In this document: positions 1 through 7,780 of the stretch, piece by piece
How the letters are laid out: the number at the start of each line of letters is the position of its first letter
How positions within the stretch are numbered: the first letter of the stretch is position 1
Assembly (NCBI GenBank): GCA_046582495.1
Contig: JAYGEG010000162.1
Span: 1 to 15,781, forward strand
Reading direction: 5' to 3'
Source: TMED23 sp913054205
GTDB lineage: Bacteria > Pseudomonadota > Alphaproteobacteria > Rhodospirillales > UBA2165
DNA: 15,781 nucleotides
Notes under the pieces: model-generated
Databases searched by the model: none
The model's input: the letters and a program-made list of their open reading frames with translations, nothing else
What the model was told of the DNA's origin: nothing
Made by a program: the position numbers and the translations under genes

Positions 1-104
1 CAGAGTTCCACCACTTCCTGCATTTAAGATAAATCAAAAAATGTAACCTCGGTGTAACCTTGTGTCCGGTACAACCTGTCACCTATCTTTCAGCTTAAAT
101 CACA

Positions 105-2303
105 TCAGCGAGCCTGCCGATTGTGCAGACGTTTTCTCATATTTTGTGTTTTATTCGCAAGTTCGATCGCTATCAAAGAAATGTTACTACCCGGCCCGTA
201 GACTGCGGCAACACCGCAAGCAAAAAGGTCTTTGTGGTCTTTTTCAGGAACAACCCCACCGACGACGACAATGATGTCATCTCGGCCTCTGTGTTTGAGC
301 AGTTGCATAAGTTCCGGGATGAGTGACCTATGGCCGGCGACATGAGAAGAAATACCGATAACATCGACTTTATTGTTCTCAGCTTGATCAGCGATTTCTG
401 AGGGCGTGGCAAACAGAGGACTTAAGATGACCTCCCAGCCCAGGTCTTGTAACACTGAGCCAACACTATGCGCCCCACGATCATGGCCATCCTGACCAAG
501 TTTGGCCATCAGGATTTTTGGTCTCGGCCCATTTTTGGTGGTTTTAAGAACAGCTGAGGCGGCTGTTTGATACGCCGCATCCGATTTAGTTGGCGGTTTG
601 GATGGGTCGTGATAAACGCCTTTGACCAATTTCACCGTGGCAACATGGCGGTTGAATTCTGTTGCCAAAGCTGCAGTGATTTCACCGACACTTGCGCGCG
701 CGCGCAGCTTCGATACTTAACACGAGCAGATTTTCCTTATTTGATTTTGCGGCCTTTTTAAGTGCCATCAAAGATGCTTGGCAGAGGCCTTCGTCCCTTT
801 CCAATCGCATTTTGTTTAAACGCGCGATCTGTTGTTCAAGAACGGCTGTGTTGTCAATTTCAAGAATTTCAACGAGGCTTTCTTGGTCAGAACCATGGTA
901 CTTGTTGACGCCAACAACCACTTCTTCGCTCCGGTCAATGCGTCCCTGACGCGCGGTTGCAGCCTCCTCAATACGCATTTTCGGGATGCCGGCTTCAATT
1001 GCTTTTGTCATGCCTCCCAGGTCTTCGATTTCTTTGATGAGTTCCATGGTTTTGTCAATTAACTCAGCTGTCAGGCTTTCAACAAAATACGATCCGGCCA
1101 GCGGGTCCGCTGTATTGGTTATGGATGTTTCTTCTTGTAAAATGAGCTGGGTGTTTCTGGCAATCTGCGCCGAAAATTCTGTCGGCAGCGCAATGGCTTC
1201 GTCGAGCCCATTGGTATGCAACGACTGGGTGCCACCCAACACCGCTGCCATCGCCCCGACCGTCGTTCGAATAACATTGTTGTAGGGGTCTTGCTCGGTC
1301 AGGCTGACGCCCGAGGTCTGGCAATGGGCTCGCAAGATAAGGGATTTAGGATTCTTCGGTGCAAATTTCTGTTTTATCAGCGTGGCCACAAATAGCGCGC
1401 TGCCCGTAGCTTTGATGCTTCCATGAAGAAATCCATCCCGACGGCAAAAAAGAAACTTAGACGCGGGGCGAAGAGATCAACATCGAGTCCTTGTTTTTCC
1501 GCTGCCCTGACATATTCCAAGCCATCGGCAATGGTAAAAGCGAGTTCCTGAACCGTGGTCGCGCCAGCTTCATGCATATGATAGCCGGAAATAGAGATCG
1601 AATTGAAAAGCGGCATTTTTTCCGACACATAGCTGATAACATCAGCGACAATCTGCATGCTTGGTTCGGGTGGGTAGATGTAGGTATTACGAACCATGAA
1701 TTCTTTGAGAATATCATTTTGAATGGTGCCGATCAGCTTTTCTGGCCCGACCCCCTGTTCTTCTGCGGCAACGATATAATTCTCTTCTGCGGCAACGATA
1801 TAATTCGCCAAAATCGGTAGAACTGCCCCGTTCATGGTCATCGAAACAGACATCTTGTCTAACGGAATGTCGTTGAACAGAATTTTCATATCTTCAACAC
1901 TGTCGATGGCAACGCCGGTTTTGCCAACATCGCCCCGAACGCGCGGGTGATCCGAATCATACCCTCGGTGGGTCGGCAAATCGAAAGCAATAGATAGAGC
2001 TTTCTGTCCCGCTGCGAGATTGCGTTGATAAAAAGCGTTTGAGTCTTCGGCCGTTGAAAAACCGGCATATTGGCGGATCGTTCAAGGGCGTCCTCGATAC
2101 ATTGTCGCTTTTGGACCGCGCACAAAAGGGAACGCGCCGGGAAGGGACCCCATATGCTCCAGATTTTCTATATCGCTTGACGTATAGAGGGGTTTAATGG
2201 CGATGCCGTCGGGCGAATATGTACCAATCGATTCAAGTGAGTCGCCGCGAAGTTCGGCCTTAGCGGCCCGTTGCCAATCTTCGAGATTTTTACGAATTGT
2301 CAT
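105..2303 (-). pseudogene. scpA: Methylmalonyl-CoA mutase (large, B12-binding), disrupted
   Basis: The intact enzyme interconverts methylmalonyl-CoA and succinyl-CoA using adenosylcobalamin. The whole protein can be followed: an N-terminal part ending TMYRGRP; the catalytic barrel with TIRQYAGFS (substrate-stacking Tyr), SISGYHMHEAG (active-site His) and CQTSGVSLTEQDPYNN; and a C-terminal cobalamin domain with GQDGHDRGA (cobalt-ligating His) and GGVVPEKDH. Three lesions break it. A TGA at 2082-2084 replaces the conserved Trp of RPWTIRQ. One base is lost near 1386-1388, where L-W-A-T is expected but the frame shifts after L-W. Two bases are missing in the GC run at 694-705. There is also an in-frame 24-bp duplication at 1759-1806. 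The two frameshifts together restore the original frame. The total length of about 730 codons is normal for the family. Only sequencing error could rescue it, and three independent breaks make that unlikely. The start is the ATG at 2303; no clear ribosome binding site precedes it. Confidence 0.9.
1759..1806. repeat. 24-bp perfect tandem duplication inside the mutase pseudogene
   Basis: The unit at 1759-1782 is repeated exactly at 1783-1806. On the minus strand it duplicates eight codons, so the protein reads NYIVAAEE twice. Intact mutases carry this segment once (ANYIVAAEEQG-like), so this is a recent slippage or unequal-recombination product. It keeps the frame. Confidence 0.95.
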
Positions 2304-2346
2304 TGTCTATGCTTCATGCCGTTAGCTCCATATTATTGACATTGTG

Positions 2347-2405
2347 TCGTATTCGATATAAACGTATCGTATTGGATATAACAATAAACTATCGTAATTG
2401 ATATA
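2347..2405. promoter_or_regulatory. Three direct repeats (TCGTATTSGATATA) between mutase and nitrile hydratase
   Basis: The 146-bp gap between two divergent genes holds three copies of a 14-mer: TCGTATTCGATATA at 2347-2360, TCGTATTGGATATA at 2367-2380 and TCGTAATTGATATA at 2392-2405. They start 20 and 25 bp apart, so copies one and two lie two helical turns apart on the same DNA face. The arrangement fits an operator for a regulator that recognises direct repeats, as MocR-type proteins often do. A MocR gene lies at 8331, but nothing here proves it is the binder. The repeats end 44 bp before the nitrile hydratase start. Confidence 0.6.
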
Positions 2406-2449
2406 TTCATCCTAGGATAATAGACAATAATGATACGAGAGGGGAAGCC

Positions 2450-3109
2450 ATGGACGGAATTCATGACATGGGTGGAAAGCAGGGCTGGGGAACTGTCCTG
2501 ATTGATCCTGACGAGCAGGTGTTTGCCGAGCCGTGGCATGCTCGAGCCTTTGCCCTCAGTTTGATGTCAATGGGGATATCGGGAACCAACCTGGATGCTT
2601 TCCGTCATAGCCTGGAGCGGCTCCATCCGCTCGACTATCTTGGTGATGGTTATTACGGTCGTTGGCTCGGCTGCGCCGAACAGCTTCTTGTTGATAGTGG
2701 AATCCTTGCTCCTGGCGCGGTCGAAGCGCGGGCGCGAAATCTGAGCGGCGAGAAAGTCAGTGAACCCGCCGACGTCGAAGAGAACAAACCGCAATACGAG
2801 AGAGATGGTGCTGGATCGCTCCGAACCATTGAGGAGTCACCGAAATTTGCCGTTGGGCAATCTGTCCGCGCCAATACGGATGGCAAGCCAGGGCACACCC
2901 GTCTGCCAAGTTACATTCGCGGTCATGTCGGCGTGGTCACGGCGATTAGACCTGCCGCTGTGCTTCCTGACAGTACGGCACATTTCACCGGCGAAGACGC
3001 CCAACATGTTTACACCGTCGAATTTACGTCGTCAGAGCTCTGGGGCGACGATGCAGAAATTTCGAAGTTATTTATCGATTTGTTTGAGAGCTATATGGAG
3101 GTTCTATGA
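2450..3109 (+). CDS. nthB: Nitrile hydratase beta subunit
   Basis: Beta subunit of the alpha-beta nitrile hydratase, which hydrates nitriles to amides in the cytoplasm. The 219-residue protein opens with the family signature MDGIHDMGGKQGWG and has the helical segment LDYLGDGYYGRWL, whose Arg71 corresponds to the conserved Arg of YYERW that contacts the modified cysteines of the alpha subunit. The C-terminal SH3-like barrel starts near residue 132 (KFAVGQSVRA) and includes RLPSYIRGHVGVV, holding a second conserved Arg (157). The stretch at about 95-130 is an acidic linker. The ATG at 2450 is preceded by GAGAGGGG at good spacing. The stop overlaps the alpha start as ATGA, so the two subunits are translationally coupled. 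The beta-then-alpha order is typical of cobalt enzymes such as those of Rhodococcus rhodochrous J1. Confidence 0.95.
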   Translation: MDGIHDMGGKQGWGTVLIDPDEQVFAEPWHARAFALSLMSMGISGTNLDAFRHSLERLHPLDYLGDGYYGRWLGCAEQLLVDSGILAPGAVEARARNLSGEKVSEPADVEENKPQYERDGAGSLRTIEESPKFAVGQSVRANTDGKPGHTRLPSYIRGHVGVVTAIRPAAVLPDSTAHFTGEDAQHVYTVEFTSSELWGDDAEISKLFIDLFESYMEVL

Positions 3110-3705
3110 CCAGTCAACCGCATTCCCCTGATCGTCCGTCACCCCAGTTGCGCACCGAGGCACTGGAGGCATTGCTTGTCGAGCGCGGCTTAGTAAAAAC
3201 GGATATGTTGGACGGCTTCATTAACCGCTATGTCAACGACGTGGGCCCAATGAATGGTGCCCAGGTGGTGGCAAAGGCCTGGGTCGATCCGGATTATCAT
3301 CAGCGCCTGCTTGAGTCCGGCACCGAGGCGATTAATGAACTCGGCTTTAACGGCCCGCAAGGCGAACACATCGTCGTCGTCGAAAACTCGGCAACGATTC
3401 ACAATGTAGTCGTTTGCACGCTTTGTTCGTGTTATCCATGGCCAGTTCTTGGTCTACCGCCAGATTGGTACAAAGATCCGGCCTATCGCTCTCGAATGGT
3501 CCGGGAGCCACGCACCTTGTTGGCTGAGATGGGGCTTGATCTTGCGCCCGACGTCGAAATCCAGGTTTGGGACTCCAGCGCAGAAAACCGATACTTTGTG
3601 CTTCCGGCCCGGCCCGGCGGAACAGAAGACCTCTCGGAGGAAGAACTCGCTGCTCTCGTCACGCGGGACGCCATGGTTGGTGTCGCCGTCGTCGCGGTGG
3701 CGTAA
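3106..3705 (+). CDS. nthA: Nitrile hydratase alpha subunit, cobalt type
   Basis: Catalytic, metal-binding subunit of nitrile hydratase, 199 residues. The metal claw is C104-T-L-C107-S-C109 followed by Y110-P-W. The CTLCSCY form marks non-corrin cobalt enzymes; iron enzymes have CSLCSCT. In the family, the second and third cysteines are oxidised to sulfinate and sulfenate. WPVLGLPPDWYKDPAYRSR after the claw and MVREPRTLL are standard alpha-subunit segments, and the C-terminal DSSAENRYFVLPARP is also conserved. The start ATG lies inside the last codons of the beta gene (ATGA). Four bases separate its TAA from the next gene. No defect is visible, so the enzyme should be functional if cobalt is supplied. 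Confidence 0.96.
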   Translation: MTSQPHSPDRPSPQLRTEALEALLVERGLVKTDMLDGFINRYVNDVGPMNGAQVVAKAWVDPDYHQRLLESGTEAINELGFNGPQGEHIVVVENSATIHNVVVCTLCSCYPWPVLGLPPDWYKDPAYRSRMVREPRTLLAEMGLDLAPDVEIQVWDSSAENRYFVLPARPGGTEDLSEEELAALVTRDAMVGVAVVAVA

Positions 3706-3709
3706 ACCC

Positions 3710-4072
3710 GTGAGCCTCGTCGATAATTTAAGCCTCGACCCGGAAACGGCGCTGCCGCGATCCAATGGCGAACTGGTGTTCAAGGAGCCGTGGGAGAGCC
3801 GCGCATTTGGGATGGCAGCAGCCCTTGCTGACTTAGGTGTATTTGAATGGACAGACTTTCAAGCCGGACTGATCGCCGCCATTGCTGATTACGAACCTAG
3901 CGATGAAGAGCCGGAGGCCTATGCCTATTACGAACATTGGCTTGCGACTCTAGAAGCTCTGGTTGTCGAACGGGGTTTGGTTGCGGTTCAGGATATCGAT
4001 GAACTCGTTGCCGATTACAGCCAGCGCCCAGACGGTCACGACCACGGTGAAGGACATCATCATGAGCATTGA
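3710..4072 (+). CDS. Nitrile hydratase accessory protein (P14K/NhlE-like) with His-rich tail
   Basis: A 120-residue protein related to the N-terminal half of the beta subunit: LVFKEPWESRAFGMAAALADLG matches the beta segment around FAEPWHARAFALSL, and YAYYEHWLATLEALVVERGL matches its YYGRWL helix. Such proteins (P14K, NhlE) hold the alpha subunit during cobalt loading and oxidation and then pass it to beta by subunit exchange. The last 11 residues contain six histidines (HDHGEGHHHEH), a plausible cobalt- or nickel-binding tail. I use the GTG at 3710, four bases after the alpha stop, because it yields the usual family length and gives MSLVDNLSL; longer in-frame starts would overlap most of the alpha gene. 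Third gene of the nitrile hydratase operon. Confidence 0.9.
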   Translation: MSLVDNLSLDPETALPRSNGELVFKEPWESRAFGMAAALADLGVFEWTDFQAGLIAAIADYEPSDEEPEAYAYYEHWLATLEALVVERGLVAVQDIDELVADYSQRPDGHDHGEGHHHEH

Positions 4073-4267
4073 AATATAACGCGTCCTAAGACCCCAGGAA
4101 ATCGACTCCTTCGTAAAAATCTCGAGGACGGTATCTTTCATTGCCGGAACATCGACTCCCGATATCAAATAATGCTCTAATCCGTCCCAAGCCATGCATT
4201 AATGTTTTGTAATGCTCGTATGATGAGGCTGGATTATTTGGTGTGCATCGGATCGGAAAGTATTGTA

Positions 4268-4289
4268 CAGTATAGTAAATATACTACTG
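4268..4289. promoter_or_regulatory. Palindromic operator-like site upstream of the DUF1116 gene
   Basis: The site reads CAG-TA-TAGTA-AATA-TACTA-CTG: a perfect TAGTA/TACTA inverted repeat (4273-4277 and 4282-4286) around a 4-bp spacer, with CAG/CTG outer arms offset by a two-base insertion. It lies about 60 bp before the start at 4348. Its minus strand contains TTTACTATAC, the same core as the direct repeats at 12872-12931. Small AT-rich palindromes of this type are common operators for FadR/VanR-class GntR proteins; the regulator is not identified. The rest of the 275-bp gap at 4073-4347 shows no gene I can support. Confidence 0.6.
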
Positions 4290-4347
4290 TCGTTGAGCAA
4301 CTCCTTAAAACTGACGAGCGAGCCCACACTTTCGTGAAAGGATTTAC

Positions 4348-5766
4348 ATGGAAAACCCGCCTGTAGTTGATCTCCCCAAAAATATTGATGTCGTGAATGT
4401 CGGTTTGCCCCTGTTTGAAACGGCTATCCACAACCAAGGAGCATCGGCAATCGGGGTTGATTGGCGGATTCCCGGCGGTGGCGTTGCCGATGTCGTCGCC
4501 GTGCTGACCCGGCTGATGGGTCCGAAATCTGCACAGATCGACCGGGCAAATGCTGAGGTCATCACCCGCCTGAACGATGGTGTGCCGATGTTGATGGCAA
4601 TCGATCGAGCCGGCTCGGTGGTGCCTGGCATGGGTGAAAGAACCATTCTTCATTGTGGGCCAACAATCGCCTGGGGCGATATGTGCGATCCGCTGCAACG
4701 TTCAATCAAAGCAGCGATCATCGCGGAAGCTTGGTCGACCGACACCGCGACCGCCGAAAACTTGGTTGCCTCTGGAGAGGTTGAGTTGAGACCGGCAAAC
4801 GAGCATTCAACAGTGTTGCCGATGGCCACTTCGATCGGCCCATCAGCGCCGGTCTATGTGGTAGAAAACACATCCGCGGGCATAGTTTCGTATTCTAGCA
4901 TTAACCAGGGCTCAGGTGCCACGCAATGGTTCGGCGTCGATACGGACGAAGCGATCGAACGGCTTCGGTTCATTCGTGATGCGGTCGGCCCGGTGTTGGC
5001 CGAGGCCATCGCTAACATGGGCGCGGTTGATATTTTTGCTCTAGCTGCTCAGGGTGTTCCGATGGGCGATGATGTTCACATGCGCGTGCAGGCGACGACG
5101 AACTTGTTCCTGCGCGACCTCCTACCCTATTTGGTCCGCAGTTCACACACCGCCGCGCCCGAGGTCGCCACGTTTCTCAGCGCCAACCATCTGATGTTTC
5201 TCAATTTAGGCATGGCCGCCGCTAAGGCGCTGGTCGATTCGGCATCCTCTGTTGAACATTCGAGCATCGTTACCACAATGTCGAGAAATGGCACGACCTA
5301 CGGTATCCGGCTACCCGGGACACCGGGCCAGTGGTTCACCACCGAGTCGCCGCCGATTCAAGATGCGCTGTATTATCCGGGCTTCGGGCCTGAGACGAGT
5401 GCCGCCGACATCGGTGACAGCGCCGTTCTGGAATTGATCGGCCTCGGCGGTCCGGCAGCTGCGAATTCCCCGGCAGTCGCTGGCTTTCTCGGCGGTCGCA
5501 TGGCCGACGCGATTGCGGCAACGCGCAGCATGCAGCGGATTTGTGTCGGGGAGAGTTCCAGATTCCGGCTACCGATCCTCGACAATGTCGGCACTCCTGT
5601 CGGCATTGACGTGCGCCGAGTGGTCGAGCTGTCAATCACACCGGCGGTGAATACGGGCATTATCCATGTTTCGGCTGGTACCGGACAGGTTGGTGCTGGC
5701 GTCGCTTGGGCACCAATCCAGTGTTTTGTAGACGCTTTGCTGGATCTGGACCGGCGGATCGAGTGA
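4348..5766 (+). CDS. DUF1116 (YlbE/YahG/AllG-type) carbamoyltransferase-associated protein
   Basis: A 472-residue DUF1116 protein, the family of E. coli YlbE, which works with FdrA and a third protein in oxamate carbamoyltransferase activity (N-carbamoyl-oxamate plus phosphate to oxamate and carbamoyl phosphate). An N-terminal module (about 10-57, NIDVVNVGLPLF ... DWRIPGGGVADVVAVL) is followed by the main domain with VVPGMGERTILHCGP (91-105), YSSINQGSGATQWFG (182-196), VPMGDDVHMR (237-246) and IVTTMSRNGTTYGIRL (307-322). In relatives as I recall them, the fourth motif reads MGDECHNR, so several conserved positions differ here, which may alter substrate choice. The start is supported by AAAGGA five bases before the ATG. 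The gene stands alone, but the FdrA and carbamate kinase genes at 12970-15587 share its operator motif. Confidence 0.88.
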   Translation: MENPPVVDLPKNIDVVNVGLPLFETAIHNQGASAIGVDWRIPGGGVADVVAVLTRLMGPKSAQIDRANAEVITRLNDGVPMLMAIDRAGSVVPGMGERTILHCGPTIAWGDMCDPLQRSIKAAIIAEAWSTDTATAENLVASGEVELRPANEHSTVLPMATSIGPSAPVYVVENTSAGIVSYSSINQGSGATQWFGVDTDEAIERLRFIRDAVGPVLAEAIANMGAVDIFALAAQGVPMGDDVHMRVQATTNLFLRDLLPYLVRSSHTAAPEVATFLSANHLMFLNLGMAAAKALVDSASSVEHSSIVTTMSRNGTTYGIRLPGTPGQWFTTESPPIQDALYYPGFGPETSAADIGDSAVLELIGLGGPAAANSPAVAGFLGGRMADAIAATRSMQRICVGESSRFRLPILDNVGTPVGIDVRRVVELSITPAVNTGIIHVSAGTGQVGAGVAWAPIQCFVDALLDLDRRIE

Positions 5767-5783
5767 CGTTACCGACTCTTGTT

Positions 5784-6521
5784 CTATCTTTGAAAATATT
5801 CACAGTTGCTTCGCGCTATACATTTCTGGTCGCTCGATCGTTTCATCGCAGATAGCACTTTATGGTCTTCCTGATTGGTATAAAAAGTGATCCGCTCAAA
5901 GGGATCGACATTGGCAAAATAGGCGATCTCACGAAACTTGATTGGAATAGAAGCATTTTGCTCAGAATTTTCATATCTCTTAAAGAGCTGGCAGTAATTG
6001 GCAAAGTACATGAATTGTGCGGCATTAAAATCTACTGATGGAATAACTTTATGCTCAGCGATTTCCTTCAATTCTGTATCATCAAAATTGGCTATTTCTT
6101 TGTACTGGCTTTTTGTTGATTCTAAATGAGATGCGCCGAAAGGATCAGAATTAAACGCCATGGATGACCTAGCAAATTGCCGATTGCTTTCGCCATTTTT
6201 AATGAGGAAAGTCGACATCAATTTTACCAGCACAACGATATCTGATCTTGAATTGACGTATTTTGTCTCAGTTATAAAAAATGGCGCACAAAGACTAAGT
6301 GGAATACAGTTAATTCCTATGACGTCATCTTCCGCTACATTTAAATTTCTGGAATAGGATATAGAAGTATAAAGAAAGCTTGCATAAATCCTTTCGCCTA
6401 GATCGGTTTTCCATTCCGATGGGGCTTTAGACGTAAATTTTGATATCAACGACCAATGGAGGTTTCCGGCGTTGGCCAGGCAAAATGATTCGGCCAAACC
6501 AAATATGTCGAGATGCGGCAT
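5784..6521 (-). CDS. Probable Pnap_2097/LnmK-like hot-dog-fold biosynthesis protein
   Basis: The 245-residue product starts MPHLDIFGLAESFCLANAGNLHW, which resembles the opening (MPHL..GLSE..LL..LGD.HW) of the Pnap_2097 and LnmK families: hot-dog-fold proteins found in biosynthesis clusters, LnmK being an acyltransferase/decarboxylase. I call this from motif memory, not an alignment. Later segments such as SYSRNLNVAEDDVIGINCIPL and IPIKFREIAYFANVDPF look like a genuine beta-rich protein. The gene is clearly richer in A and T than all neighbours and has unrelated codon use, suggesting separate acquisition. The reading frame is open for 16 further codons upstream (to a TAG) without ATG, GTG or TTG; because the motif begins exactly at the ATG, a trimmed N-terminus is possible. 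It converges on the DUF1116 gene with a 17-bp gap. Confidence 0.6.
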   Translation of the reverse strand: MPHLDIFGLAESFCLANAGNLHWSLISKFTSKAPSEWKTDLGERIYASFLYTSISYSRNLNVAEDDVIGINCIPLSLCAPFFITETKYVNSRSDIVVLVKLMSTFLIKNGESNRQFARSSMAFNSDPFGASHLESTKSQYKEIANFDDTELKEIAEHKVIPSVDFNAAQFMYFANYCQLFKRYENSEQNASIPIKFREIAYFANVDPFERITFYTNQEDHKVLSAMKRSSDQKCIARSNCEYFQR

Positions 6522-6600
6522 CCCAACTTGGAGTTCTTTTAAATCGTTAAGAATTCTACCAACCTCTTGCTATTAATTCCTGATTTCCCGTTTAAATTTT

Positions 6601-6625
6601 GCGCCAGGCGAGAAACTGGGCGCGA
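6601..6625 (-). terminator. Possible terminator after the radical SAM gene
   Basis: On the minus strand, shortly past the stop at 6638, GCGCC(C)AG pairs with CTGGCGC around a short loop and is followed by AAAATTT. The stem is about seven base pairs with one bulged C. The T-run is short, so this would be a weak intrinsic terminator at best. Confidence 0.4.
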
Positions 6626-6637
6626 AGATTAAGAAAA

Positions 6638-7780
6638 TCATTCCTGCCTCATTTTTTCATATGTCGAGAGTGCTGAACATGCGCCACATCTTCCACAACC
6701 GGCTTTGATGTCGCTATAGCTGATGCGAGCATCACCCAGCATTTTCGCCAGAGGACTAAGGATTTCGTGCATAAATCCAGAAGATGGAGAGGGCTGGCTT
6801 TCCAGCGGGGTGCCAGATATCGGTACAAACGGTACCACGAAAGGATAGACACCCGCCGCAACAAGGCGCTCACAAATGTCGAGAATTTCTTCCTTGGTGT
6901 CGCCGAGGCCAGCCAGAATATAGCTCGAAACTTGCCCCCGTCCAAACACCTTAACCGCAACGTCGAAGGCCTCAAAGTACCGCTCCACTGAAACCTGAGC
7001 CTTCCCTGGCATGATGCGCGCCCGAACGTCAGGGTTCACGGCTTCGAGATGCATGCTCAGCGATTCAATTCCGGCATCTCGCATGCGCTGAAACCAGCGG
7101 TCGTCATCCGGCGGTTCACATTGCCCTTGCATCGGCAGATCGACAGCCGATTTGACGCCAATCGCACTTTCGCAAAGGATTTTGGCACCACGGTCGTCGC
7201 TTGGCGGCGTGCCCGTCGTCATCACCATGTGGGTAACGCCATCCAGCTCAACGGCTGCCTTCGCGACTTCGCCAAGCTGTTTCGGCGTTTTACGTTCAAT
7301 GGTGCGTCCCGCGGCGAGCGACTGGCCGATGGCACAAAATTGGCAGGTCTTGGTCCGGCTCTGGTAGCGGATACATGTCTGCAAGATTGTCGTCGCCAGG
7401 ACATCGCGACCGTGCAGTGTCGCAATTTTTGAATAGGGGATGCCGTCGGCTGTCGAGAGTTCATAAAAGCGTGGTCGCAATTGAAATTTTACTTCGCCGA
7501 TAACGGATCCATCGCGGCTGACACAGCTACGACCAAGTTCGTCCGGCTTGTCGACGACATAGGGACTCTCGAAGGCGGGCGCGGTGTGAACTGGAATCAT
7601 CACCGTCATGTCGTCGATCGTCATTGCCATATGGTCAGAAGGACCGGCGCCGCCGCGCCGACTGTCGCCGCTGGCCGAGGGGTCAACGAGACGAGCGCCA
7701 AATGATTGCAACTCATTAATCAGTTGCTCGGCAGGCATCGGCATTTCCTTTTTCTGTTCGTGCTTCAGGAACGGTTTCAT
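6638..7780 (-). CDS. MSMEG_0568-family radical SAM protein
   Basis: A 380-residue radical SAM protein of the family found in nitrilase (Nit1C) clusters; the reaction is unknown. Diagnostic segments are FGARLVDP followed by RRGGAGPSDH (28-50), the iron-sulfur region C136-IRYQSRTKT-C146-QF-C149, MVMTTGTPPSDDRG, SLSMHLEAVNPDVRARIMPGK and SSYILAGLGDTKEEI, the last two being typical barrel strands. Cysteine spacing is CX9CX2C rather than CX3CX2C. The C-terminus carries CGRCGAC (C362, C365, C368), suitable for an auxiliary cluster. The ATG at 7780 has AAGGA seven bases upstream and overlaps the stop of the preceding small ORF (ATGA); an alternative start at Met15 also has an AAGGA. In other genomes it sits next to nitrilase, GNAT and AIR-synthase-like genes, and the latter two families are present nearby. 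Confidence 0.9.
   Translation of the reverse strand: MKPFLKHEQKKEMPMPAEQLINELQSFGARLVDPSASGDSRRGGAGPSDHMAMTIDDMTVMIPVHTAPAFESPYVVDKPDELGRSCVSRDGSVIGEVKFQLRPRFYELSTADGIPYSKIATLHGRDVLATTILQTCIRYQSRTKTCQFCAIGQSLAAGRTIERKTPKQLGEVAKAAVELDGVTHMVMTTGTPPSDDRGAKILCESAIGVKSAVDLPMQGQCEPPDDDRWFQRMRDAGIESLSMHLEAVNPDVRARIMPGKAQVSVERYFEAFDVAVKVFGRGQVSSYILAGLGDTKEEILDICERLVAAGVYPFVVPFVPISGTPLESQPSPSSGFMHEILSPLAKMLGDARISYSDIKAGCGRCGACSALSTYEKMRQE

Noticed and set aside
1..104. Possible gene start on the minus strand at position 23 (MQEVVEL) and short repeat GTAACCT
   Set aside because: Only seven codons lie in the window, with no ribosome binding site. The GTAACCT repeat is too short to mean anything.
2082..2084. 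In-frame TGA in the mutase as a recoded Trp or selenocysteine codon
   Set aside because: TGA ends several intact genes here, including overlapped stops in the nitrile hydratase beta, arcC and fdrA genes, and Trp is TGG throughout. The position is a conserved Trp, not Cys, and two frameshifts also break the gene.
2347..2405. Repeats as a replication iteron array or CRISPR
   Set aside because: Only three copies, in a promoter gap between divergent genes, with no Rep gene, cas gene or spacer-like sequences.
3950..4195. Minus-strand ORF of 81 codons after the nitrile hydratase operon
   Set aside because: Half of it is antisense to the accessory gene, whose His-rich end produces the Met/hydrophobic run. 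It resembles no family, and its stop is not placed near another gene.
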